Assembly (NCBI RefSeq): GCF_022458985.1
Contig: NC_061772.1
Coordinates: 29,137,501-29,201,500, forward strand
Direction: 5' to 3'
Source of the DNA: Mugil cephalus
Taxonomy: Eukaryota > Chordata > Actinopteri > Mugiliformes > Mugilidae
DNA length: 64,000 nt
Below, in pieces: positions 28,031-40,000 of this stretch (within the stretch, counting starts at the first letter, position 1; each line of letters begins with the position of its first letter). The translations under genes were made by a program, and so were the position numbers. The notes below the pieces were generated by a model. It saw only the letters and a program-made list of their open reading frames with translations, had not been told where the DNA came from and searched no databases.

Positions 28031-31000
28031 ATTTTTATTTAAAACGCCTGTGTCTGAGTTTTTGATTTCAAACCTTTTACTCCTTCTTCCTTGTCTTCTC
28101 TTTGGAGGCGACTCCAGTAAATCATTAATAATTAATGAAGTTAATGTCGTGTGGAAGGTTAACTAATCTGGAAGAAACGTTTCTCTTGTTTTAAACGTTG
28201 CAGGGTTCAGTGTTTATCATTGTTTGGTTTCAGTCTTTAACTGGTTTTGTTTGTTTGTTTTTTTTTTTTAGCTACTTTGGGTTTTGGTTTAAGACAAACC
28301 TTTCTTTCTTTTACCTTTATTTATTCAGGGAGGGCCAGCTGAGAGCGAGTTCTCTTTTCCAGTGACGCCCTGATTACAAACAATCCATCAGTACAATATA
28401 TAATACATACAATATAAACGGGAGACATTTAAAAAGTACCGGTAGCATCCAGGATAATATGTTTGAACTAACTAACTGAACTGACATTTGAGATATTAAG
28501 AGCTGATGGATTGTGAGCACGAGTGGAAGAACTGAATGTCCTGATAAATAAACTATAAATTATATTGTTCTCCCAGAGTCAATGAAGTGCAGCCGACATT
28601 TTTCTCATAAATTAAACCCTAATCTTACAGAATGAATGATTTTATCGTGTCATCATGACTGAGAGGTTAATAAATGTAGTTTTAATGGAAGTCAATGGGA
28701 CGTTTTTGTCTGCTAAGTAAATTTGAAAGCTGATGCTACACAAAAACTAATGCAATCAAGTCAATATTTTTTTATAATCTTGGTCGAACCGAAGACTGAT
28801 CTGAAAGAAATTCCCCAGTTACAAAACATTAGTTTAATGGAAAATAGCTCATTTTTCTTTTTTTTTTCTTTTCATAAAAACAACAGTGACTGTGAATGCC
28901 AGTAATAAAACCAGCATTTAAAGGGTTAAATTTACTCAAAATTATTGAATTTTTGGTAGTTTTTTAAAGTACTGAAGTGGTTTAAGAGATTTATGCAGAA
29001 GAAATCAGAAAAAAAATATTTATGAAGTTTTTATGGGAGTTTTTGGACGTTTTTGTCCACTAAGGTTACAAGAAATTAAAGTTAATTCTCAGCGAAATCC
29101 TTTTTTTTGTTTCCTTTTTCAAAGTTTGTGTAGAGACTTTGCTACACAAACTTGTGCCATATGCACCAATCATATATTTGTCTGCATTTAACACCAATTT
29201 AAGTTTAAGTCTCAGAGAGGTGACATTTAGTTCCTGCAGAAAACACAGTATTTTTAGCAAGTGGACAAGAGTCTGGTCAGTGGGTTGGTTTGTTGTTGTG
29301 TAACATCTTTCAACACTTGCAAACAAGTGTATTTCTGTTTTGTTCGTTGTACTTTTATGTTTATGATTCTGAGATCTGAACATTTAAAAAAAATGTATTC
29401 AGGTTGTTGGTCGTTGCCTCTAAAATGATGTAAATTGGGTTAATTGAGTTCCTGAAAATTGATGCAGATATCTGGAAACGGAGGAATCGTAGATTTCACC
29501 CAAATAAACGTCCTGAAAACAGACCACACGGAACGTTCAGTGTAGGTGAGTGTGTATATTTTAATAAATAAACTGGAAATTCAAGTCGTTTTCCAGAACA
29601 TAAAACACTTGTGCAACATTCGTGCGTTACAAATCGGTGCGTTCGTTCGGGGTAAACCCGGCGCCGAGGCTCGACAACCTGTGAAAATTTAAAATCTGCT
29701 TCCAGAGTGGCTAAAATTGTAAACACAGCAGAATAAAATCTTCAAATTCAATTCCACATTTAATTTTTTTCAAATCCTAGCGGGTTAAAATGCATCACAG
29801 GAGTTCACATTCTGGTCAGAGAGTTTGTTCTTTGTTCTTTGTTGTTGATGGTTAAAGTTAAAAACTCGGACGACGACGGTTCCTATCGGGTTCCTTCTGG
29901 GTTTGGCCCAAAGTGAACGCCCTGACTGACATCTGAAGTTTTTAAGAGTCAAACACGGTTACAAAAGGAAAAACAAAAAATGAAAGAAAGCAGCCTACAA
30001 ACACTTAGCTAGCTACGGCGGATGAGCTCGACACCCATCGAAGGCACGCCCCTGCTTCTTCCTCAGCCAGTGACATTGGCTACTTCACGAAAACAAAATA
30101 AACTTAAAAAATAAAAAACTAGCCCAGCAGAGGAAGAAAAGTTTGACATTTTGGGAATGAGCTGCCGGCTTGCAGAGATTTATAACAGTCGCCTGACGAA
30201 TATAAAACGGTTCTTTAGCGCTAACACAGCCCTGATTGGGGCGTTTAGCTTAGGCTACAGGACAATGCTAATACTTTTAACTTGGCGAGAGGTAAATCTC
30301 TCAAAAGTGAGGATGAGCGAATGCGTGGCTGGAGCATTGACTCCCAAAATCTGATCTGTTATTAAAGACCAGTACGGAGATGCTAACATTAGGCAAAAGT
30401 TTACTAGCATCCAGGATCCGGGTGCCGCCGGCTAATGATTTGCTCTTTGGCTTTGGAAGAAACTAAAGATGTTTACATGGACGCAGACGGATCAGACTCA
30501 TCGTTTTTTAGTCAGATGTAGCGGATGTTCGCTCCATGTGGGGTGTTAGTTTGATGCTTATTAGTCTTTTAATTATAGAGGATTTGCACATGACGTCACA
30601 GACGGTAAGTCTCATAGGCTTTAATAGCGTCTAAATTGTAGAAATTAAGTTAAAAATGGTGAAGAGCTAATAGTGTGACTGAGTTGGAGGCAGTCGGAGA
30701 TATATTTTATGTTTTTACAGATATCTGCCAGAGAAAAGAGGAGTAAATGTATCATTGCATTAGAAGAAACAACTGGAATCCAGACACAGAAACCTGGTGT
30801 TGTGGTTCACATTTAGTGTCAGGTAAAATTAATTTATCCACTTTTTTATATTAATCCACTTTTCCAAATCCGTACTAGTTCGTATGGATCATTGTTGAGT
30901 CCAAATATCCTTAATTTGATCTGATAATCCACATTTTTCCTGGTCTCTCTGTATTTACTGCTACATTTCCCCATGTTTTTGCCCCTCAGGGGGCGTGGCC

Positions 31001-31096
31001 TCAGGTTGCAGTGACATCAATACAAACCCTCTATTATGTTTAGTAAGTTACATCAATTTTGTGCGTCGTCAAGAAACTAAATAGTAATTTACTTTC
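28031..31096. other. Intergenic csnk2a2-matcap1, proximal part
   Basis: AT-rich spacer without exon-like frames. It includes a LINE-like tattcagggagggccagctgagagc stretch near 28318-28400. A weak match to a common teleost repeat (aaaagtttgacattttggga...gcttaggctac) lies at about 30138-30270. Nothing else was recognised. The matcap1 3' UTR may extend into the right part on the minus strand. Confidence 0.45.
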
Positions 31097-31636
31097 ACTT
31101 TAGACTGTATATAAATATGGACACCATATCTTCTTGGCACTGATGCCCGGGGGACACGGGCATCGATGCCCCGCCCACATTTCCTCCAGACTCATGAAGC
31201 CCCGCCCACACTTCCTCCAGACTCCAGATTCGTTTTCATTTAATTAATACTACGCTCTGCTCCACCTCCGTGGGTTACAAAGAAATGTCGGCTTATACGC
31301 TGAACTTATTTTAAATTTAAATTTTTTACTCTCACGGTCTCACTTTATGGAGCGGTTGGCATGGCAACTGGTGGTCGCCACTATTTCGCATGCTGTTTCC
31401 GTAGCGTTAAATAACGAACTAAAACACAACTTATACAAAAAAAAATTGACACATCAACATTATATTAACTTAATGTATTTTAGTGTTTTAGTTTGGTTAA
31501 AGTCCCGCCCACTAACATGGAGGAGGTGGGAGTTTATGACCAACACTGCAGCCTCCAGCCACCAGGGGGAGCTCTACTAGCTTTGGCTTCACTTTCGAGG
31601 AGCAGATCCACAGTTTATCTTTATACTGTGTAAAGT
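31097..31636. mobile_element. 540-bp TIR element
   Basis: The left end actttagactgtatataaa and the right end, inverted (actttacacagtataaagat), form imperfect terminal inverted repeats of about 20 bp. The interior contains the ctccagccaccagggggagctc block that also occurs inverted at 7725-7830. The ORF at 31347-31580 lies inside it and shows no transposase motif, so this looks like a non-autonomous DNA transposon. Confidence 0.65.
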
Positions 31637-32736
31637 TTAGATCAGTTTAATTAAATGTATAAATGTAGCAGATAACTTGAATCCTAACTTCATGGGCTGA
31701 ATCGATATCAGATTATTTTATTTATTTTATTCTAGCTTTGGGCGAAGAGGAAGGTGCCATTAGTTAACTGATATTTTGGGCGGTTTTGTGAACAACTTCG
31801 ATCCCACACCCACTGATCCAATCATTTTATTTAGCGTCCATGTAAACAGTTTAGATCCATGTGATCAGTGACTGATCTCTAAACTACTTTAATCCATCCT
31901 TAACCTTCATAAACCTTCCCAACCCTTTTTCCGAACTTCTAATCTCCGGCTCCACGTCAATGATGCCGACGACGAACTCTGCGAGGAAGCTTCAGCATCC
32001 CAAAATGTTCAACTGCTCCTTTTTAACATTGCAAAAAAAAACAAAAGTTTGGTTTTCACGTCACAGTAGCATATCGATATAGAAAGAAAGAGGGAAAGTC
32101 CACCAAGGACGGTTAAGACAACGCTGCTGATTATCTTCCTAATAACACTGATATATCGAAGACTTCCCCCGGGGAAAAGTCCAAACACTGACTGAGTCCG
32201 CTGGCACTTGATTTATTTATTTTAGAGATTCATGGCCTCAGCTTCCCCAGGGGTTTGAAATGTTTTGTCCTTGGTGTCCCCCCTCTTTTTTTAATTTTTT
32301 TTTTTTGTAATTTTTGTTTTTAAATGCAAACGATCTAAGGCATAAAACAACGCGCTCTAATAAAAAGAAGGTATAAAGCTGATACCAGAGACATTCAGTC
32401 TGTTCTGCAAAATAAATAAACAATTGCATAAATAAAGCGTGATTATGAAGGTTTAAACCTGTGATTATGAGTCTACATAGATAACGTCGGTTACATCGCA
32501 CGGTTGCAGCGTTGAGGTAACGTCTCAGTGGGAGTAAAAGGCGAACTCTGTGGAGCAGAAGCCACAAAAAACATGCATCGGACACAAGTGAAGATGTCGA
32601 CAGAGGTGTTAGTGTGTGCGTCCCTTTTTGTTCGTTAGAGTTTTATATATATATATATATATAAAAAGAAAAAAATCTCTCTAATACTGGAGGAGATCTG
32701 AAGTGATAATGCGGCCGTGGTACAGTCTGTACCCGG
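31637..32736 (-). other. Downstream of matcap1; probable 3' UTR
   Basis: Non-coding stretch immediately 3' of the matcap1 stop codon. It contains a (TA)n tract at 32645-32662 and minus-strand AATAAA candidates near 32213-32222. No polyadenylation site can be fixed. Confidence 0.4.
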
Positions 32737-35700
32737 TCAGGGCAGCAGCTCCTGCAGCGCCGCGTCGTCCAGCTCGTTGACCGAGACGATGTGGTCCAGA
32801 TGTTGAAGGTACCGCTCGGGGTCTCGCATGAAATGTGGGATTCGGGTCCGCGGGAGAGTCGCCAGGTGTCGCAGCTTCTCCACGTCCTCGTAGGACACCT
32901 GGAGGAGGGAAGGGAACCGGCTGCAGGTCAGTGTCAGGTGGACGACGGGTTCCTTTTTTTAACCCCCCTCCACCACAGGCCTTTAGACTTCAATGAAACA
33001 TCTTCAAGAACCTTGTTCTCACTTCCTCAAACCACAAACTTTACCCCAAGTCTGGAAACTTAGCGTTAAATTAAACCTCACATGGGGCAATTGGGGAAAT
33101 TGGGGTGAGTAACGTTTACTGTTAATATGGATGACGTATCAGACCAGCTGACAAGATGTAAAACAGGAAGTGAGGTGGGAAACACTATTGTTAACCTTCC
33201 GTATGCTAATGATTAGTGTAACGCTCAGACTTAGAATGAATTATGATGCTAAAAAAGAGCTGTTATAGTTTGTAAACCCGAATTTACATTCGCATTGTTT
33301 TATTTGTCAGGTCACCTGTTTACCTGTTTGTAAAAGTTTAAAGTATCTTGGACACATTGTCACTGATGATTTATCTGCACTGCAAAAAAAATAAAAAAAA
33401 GAACTTTGTGCTTATTGTAACAATTTTTGTCAAACAAATAAAGTTTAACCCATTAGCAGATTTTTTTTCTTAATACAAGAATGATGTGATTGAATGTAAG
33501 AATATTTTGCTTCTTTCTAGTGATGCTGTTTTTGCTGTGATGATGATGACGACATGTTTTGGCGTGTGTTATATACACATGCGTACATTTTTCTGGTGTT
33601 CAGACAAAATGAATCTCTGCAGATCTCACTGTACCGCTCTTCATAACACCACTTTGTGGAGTCATTTTAGAAAGTGTTTGCGCTGCACCGGTGTATGACC
33701 CCGAAATAAAAACATCCAAGAAAGTTGGTCACAGAAGAAGAAGAAGAAGAAGGTAAACAGAGCTGGTAGAAGAGCCCCCTGAGGGATAGCGCCTTCTATC
33801 TGCACCAGAAGAAGCACCAGATTAAAAAAGCTGAACTATTGTCCATCTGGTTGTTGTTTAATGCCGGTGAACGACTTTTGTTTATTATATGATGTAATGG
33901 GTCAACCAGAAAGGAGCCTATCACATATCGCCACCTAGTGTGGAGGAGGAGGAGGACATGTTCCCGTCAGTTATTGGATTTTCTGGCATAATTTCATTGT
34001 GTTTTTCCGCCCATGTTAATGCACTTTATCCTTCCTGTGTACATAGTGTATATTTACTTCTATTCTCTCTGTATCTCTTGTAAATGTACATATATGCAAA
34101 TCTTGTACACTTATACTTCATTACTTTAATTTTTTTAACAGCAGTTTTCAAGAGTGATTTTTTATTTTTTTCATGTGTGACTAACAGAGACGAACATAAA
34201 CCTAATCTCAGTCTAACTGCTGCTTCCTGAGGCTACTGGCATTTTGCATTTGTTTTTATGGCCCCAGGGCGTGTTCATACTTTGCTTTGTGTGTCGCACT
34301 CATCTCATGACTCGGCTTGTCAGGCAGGAATTCAGTCATTTATTGCCGCTGTAAAGTCGTTTAAGTAAACCGCACTTCAAATCACCGACGATAATGAAAC
34401 ACTTACACCTTAAGTGGTTTAGTTTAATGTCCTGTGACGAAGTGATTAGTAACTCCTACAAACGGACCGATTGTTTGTTTGTTTTTTCTTTACGTGAAGC
34501 AGCTTCGTAGAAGCCGGTGTGATTTATCTCTTCAGTAGAAGCTTTTTCTGACCCCTGCAGCAACACACCGACCTCCTCTAAATGCGGTTTTGTTTTTAAA
34601 TGAATAGAAATGATTTTAACCACTAGAGTTTTTCTTAACTGCAGGAAACTTCAGATGGATTTAGATTTAACAGAATGTGTGTTTCTCTCTTCTTCTTTAA
34701 CTTGATGATTCTCAAGCTTTTTTTTATCTGCACCTGCAGGAATGAAGCTTAGTGACTCATTCTGAGTTGAGACCACACACTTGTTGTCAGACCGGTTGTG
34801 TTGTTGTTTCATGGTCTGAGGTATCTGGGAACACACAGACCTTTCCTAAAGAAGTCAGCATCTTGAAGTCGATGTTCCTGCGATGGCGAAGAATCCTGAG
34901 GATCCCGTCCAAATAAACCTGATCTTTGCTGAAGCAGCCTGAGGCAGAAACACACGACGTATGACAATGAGTTTTTACATGTAGAGAAACAACTTTACAT
35001 ATATAAACATTACCAGCAGCCGACACTAAATCAGAGACGAGGAAGTTAAAAGTAGATTAAAACTTAAACGTGTCAAACACTAAAGAAATGATTATTCATT
35101 TTAGGAAGAATCTAAGCAAACCAGCTGCTAACTTCATCCCTGACATGGAGGGGGACAGTGTAGATTCCTACAAATACTTGGGGACTTTTATCATCATTAA
35201 TTTCTTGGTACCATGGGAGTAAAAGGTAAAACTTCTCTGAACAAAATTGTGAGACTTTTAAATCTAAATCCGTCCACGTGGGAACGAACACCTGATTTCT
35301 TATAGAAGCTCTTTTAATATTTACTTTTAATAAGTACTTTTAACTTTGTTGTTCATTTTCTGTTGACACACCTAGCGGTCATGCATTCTTATGAGAGGAC
35401 GCCTGCATGTTGCCTCTGACGGTGTGAGCGTGGTTTGTGTTATTTTTGTTGAATGTCATGGACGCTGCTTATTGCTGTCGAGCTGAAGTTATATTGAATT
35501 GAAAAGACTAAACGTGCTCATCGTCAAAACAAAAAGAGAAAAACTCTCAAACTGAGCTAAAGGCCAAAGAATGAATGAAAATAAGTGTGTCTGGATCTGC
35601 CTCATTCACAGAGGGCAATTGTTCCAGAGTTTGGAGGCTGCATGTGATTTCCACCCCGAGCTTCAGCTTTGTTCTTGGGACAATGAGAACACTGGGTTCT

Positions 35701-36989
35701 ACTGACCTGAGTCGCCCTAACGCACCTTAATGAACCTAAGCCGGAGAACCCGGAAATCCTAGGTCAGGACGGGGGGAGGTCTGCATGCACACATGGCACC
35801 ATGGCAGTTAGAACCTGATTTAAAGGTTGGATTAATACGAGGCGCTGTGTGATTTGTGAACTCGCGTCGTGTGTGTGTGTGTGTTCACCGGGCTGCGAGG
35901 TGTCCGTCTGTCCCCTCTTGGCTCGCAGGCAGTACTCCCAGCGGACGTCCGGGTCCTGGACGAAGCGCGCGATGTGACTGAAGAGGCGGCTGAAGCTCAT
36001 GCTGGCGGCGTGGTACACGGTGTAGTAGAGCAGGGCGGCCCGCCACAGGTAGGGCTGCTTCCGGAGCAGGACGCTGTGCAGGCTGGCCAGGCCCTCCTCC
36101 GTGGGGTTGGCTGGTCTCAGGCCAAACTGCTTCCTGCCTTCTGCCGTGGCCCACGGCTGCAGGTTGTTGTTCACGCCTCGCAGATAATGCGTGCCTGGGA
36201 GAAAGATAAGCCGCTGCCTCACATGAAAGTGGCACATAACCTAAACAATGCACCTGGCGACACCGGTTATTAGAAGCCACTGTTTATTACTAGATGGATT
36301 TTTCATGATGCATGGAGCTAAATGATCAAATATCAGCATGATAACTGGTGTTAGATCGAACCCCTTCCCCTCATACATGATTACTCATACCAATCAGCCA
36401 CAACATTAAAACCACCGACAGCAGAAGTGGAAAAACATCGACCATCTTGTGACAATTCAGTGTTCGGCTGGGAAACTTTTGGACCCGGTGTTCATTCATG
36501 ACCAGACCAGACCAGACCAGACCAGACCAGACCAGACACCCCGACCCCATAAAAATGACAGCAACAGCAGGATGCAGCCTGACAAAAAAAGTTCATTTAG
36601 TGGCCACTAGAGGGAACAAATCCCCATAGACCCCCATGTTAAAAAGCCCAACTTTACAGCATCATTAAACATGTTTACAGCCTGGAGTAAAAAATGATTT
36701 TGGTCTCAATAGTTTATTTCAGTATTCATGACAACTGCATGGGGGGCAAATTTTTTTCTAACTTATTCATTTATTTTTCATTAACCCTTTCATGCATAGT
36801 GGTCACTACAGTGGACAGCTACTTTTTTTGTATATGTATGGGTTTTGGTGTTGTAAGTGCGTATCAACCAACACATTGGACGCTTGTGCATCACTCCATA
36901 CACTTCCACCAATTAGCTCATCAATGGAAGTACAATTGGGAATTTTGTGTAAATGCTATATATATATATATATGTATATATGCATATAC

Positions 36990-37032
<43 letters not shown>

Positions 37033-40000
37033 TATTATATATATATTATATATATATATACATATATATAATATATATATATGTATATGCGCTAATATCT
37101 AAGAATGAATGTTACTGTTAAAGTTTCCGGATATTTATTTTATACCAGGAGAAATTTGTAATTAATCATGTGAGTGGATACTTTTGTAACTTCATAAAAA
37201 ATGGGTTCCTGAAAAAAAATTCAATTGCATAATTTTTTTATATGACTAATATCAATTTGTTGATCCACTGATGTCTGTTTTTTTTTTTTTACTGCTATTA
37301 CTCCCCCAACAAACCACAGCAAAGAACAGGCTACAGACTCTAGTAACTCACTGCACACACTGAAAGACCTGAGCTTCCTGAGAAAGTAGAGTCTACTCAG
37401 GTCCTTCTTGTACACAGCATCACTGTTGTCCCCCCAGTCCAGCCTGTTTTCCAGCCCAGCCCAGCCTGTTGTGCCTGGCTGCGTAATACCAGAAACTAAA
37501 ACAAACGTGTTGTTTAGTTTAGCTAGAAAACAATATGAAGAAATATGAATTTAATTTAAAGGGAGTGGAAATTAATAGAGTGTACGAAATAAAGTTTTTG
37601 GGAACTATAATAGATCACAAACTTTGATGGAAACTGCTATTCTCTATAAAACAGAGCATTTATTAACTAAGAAAAGCTTCTATCTATTATATACTTAACG
37701 CCATATGATACCATACATGACATACTGTGTAGAGGTTTGGGCAACTGTTTATAAATCAAATTTAGATCCCATAATTAAACTACAAAAAAGAGCTACACAA
37801 CTAATACATAAAGTGGGTTATTTAGAACCAACTAATAGATTAGTTATCGAATGTGGAACATTAAAATTCTTGGATATAGTTCAGTTAAAAATATTAGAAA
37901 TAATTTTCCAACCGAAGAATAAAAGCCTGATGGTGTTCAAAATGTTTTACAAATTAAGAGAGGGAAGACATAATTTAATATATTACCATTCTGGACTTTT
38001 TGCAGAAAAACGCCTATGTAGGACATACCCAAAGTAAATTAAATGCTGTTCATGAACAGTTTGAAGCTTATGCATGGTATTGATCTCTTTTGAAAGCTAA
38101 GACTCTGAACTTTCAGTCACAAAAGTCAGAATCACTCTGAGTTGTATTGTTCTTGAGGAATCAAAGTTGACACACAGTTAAAAATAAGAAGTTGTCGCGT
38201 TCGCCTGAATTTTCTTTTGCTATCTGATTCCTTCAGAGGAAACTGAGGACAGATCTCATCTGGATAACACAAGATTATCAGAGCATAAAGTTTTACCAAC
38301 TTCCAGTTCAAATTGCATATAAAAATGACCAAAACTGAGTTTATTTACCTTTTTTAAGTTAACGAGGTTTCCAAACTGTCATCTCACATTTGAATAAAAA
38401 GGCAAACTTTTGAGCTCAACAAACACCAACGTTGAGACCTCTTGTGGATTTTTATGGAACTAAAAGTAGTTTTTGGTGGGGAAATTAATGATCAAAATAA
38501 AACAAAGAAAATTAAAAAGGGGGCTTTCTGTGACCAGAAAAACCTAAAAAGGTACAACAAATAAAGCAAGTGGTTGCACGCGAACATGATCATTACATCT
38601 TTATCCTCAACTCTCTGCGTCTTTGGTAACCACTAGGAGGTACACTCTGCAGTACCAGTTTGCTGACTTTCTACAAGGATTTTAAAAATGTATCTGCAAA
38701 TCTGAAGACTAAACTATTAGTCCCTTTGTGTTTGGTTGAATACATTTCACTTCAACAAGGTACCAATAGCAATCACTGACTGATCAAAGTTACAACTTAT
38801 GCGATGAACCACAGTTACTATTTAACGTTTGAGAAAAAAAAAAGACGAAATCGGAAGGATAAAATTAGCCTGAATCCATGCAGACACACTGTAATGCCGC
38901 CAATGCAAATACTGTACGACTCTGGATCCCAGTGATAATAAATTTGACTGAGAAAACTGATGTGACGTTCGGTTTGCATGTAAGAAAATAAAGACGACCA
39001 ATGGCAGTGTATACAATTAGGACTGATGGAGAGATTTTACTACAGCTTAGAAACAATGATTGTGTGACCCTGTTTAAACCTGGACTGACAGCAATCTGCC
39101 AGCTACTAATGCCATATCAGGTCCATGAAGAGAAATTTAACACTGACTAGTCACAGATAAAAACACTGTAATACTTTGCAACAGTGAAATTTATATTCTT
39201 GACCTGAATATATATTGTAGCATCTCACACAGCCGACAGCCGACAAACTACTGTCGGCTGTAGTCAACATCACTGGCACGGTGCATTCAGTGACATCAAG
39301 GGCAAAAAATAACACCCTCTATAGCCACAGCAACATTGTCAACTAATAAAAGTGAACGTAAACACAAGAGCTGATTAATAACTTTGAGCTGCAGATGTGT
39401 TTAGCCTATATACCTCAGCACCATCAGTAGCATTCACTAGTACTCGGCAGCGTGTTGTTAGATGGGATGTACTGCAGCTAAAGGTCAATTAACTTTGGCC
39501 TCCTTTATTTGGTGAAGTGTTAACTGCTGTCCAGAGGATTTAAACTGTTCCTCACTGCAGTAGTACTTTAGTTGTATTTCAGGACTGACATGTCACGGTA
39601 GTATGGGATTCATCTTTAGTGAAGTATTTCCAGACACTTAACAAAACGCTGCTAGTTTGCTTCATCGACCCACTGGACTCATCGCCTGCCTTCGAGCAGG
39701 CGTCCGTAAAACCCCCAGTGCGTCATGACTTGTGGAGATGAGACTTATTTTGGAGCATTGAGAGCTCACACATTATTATTTATGGCAGGAAGGAGCTAAA
39801 TTCTTCTTCCACAGATCAGCCCTGTTGAGTAGGTGGTCTTTAAAGTGACCCGGGACTCACTGTGTGTTCATGCTACCAAAGGGAGGAGTTCAAATGTGTC
39901 CCGGACCACCCATGTGTTCATTTCTGTACTTCAATCTGGACAAGATCTGATCACCGCTCGTTTACATCTAGCGACAAACTCAGAGGGAAGACTGTCTGAG

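Noticed and set aside
36694-37121. ORFs rich in Tyr/Ile over the TA array
   Set aside because: They are translations of a microsatellite.
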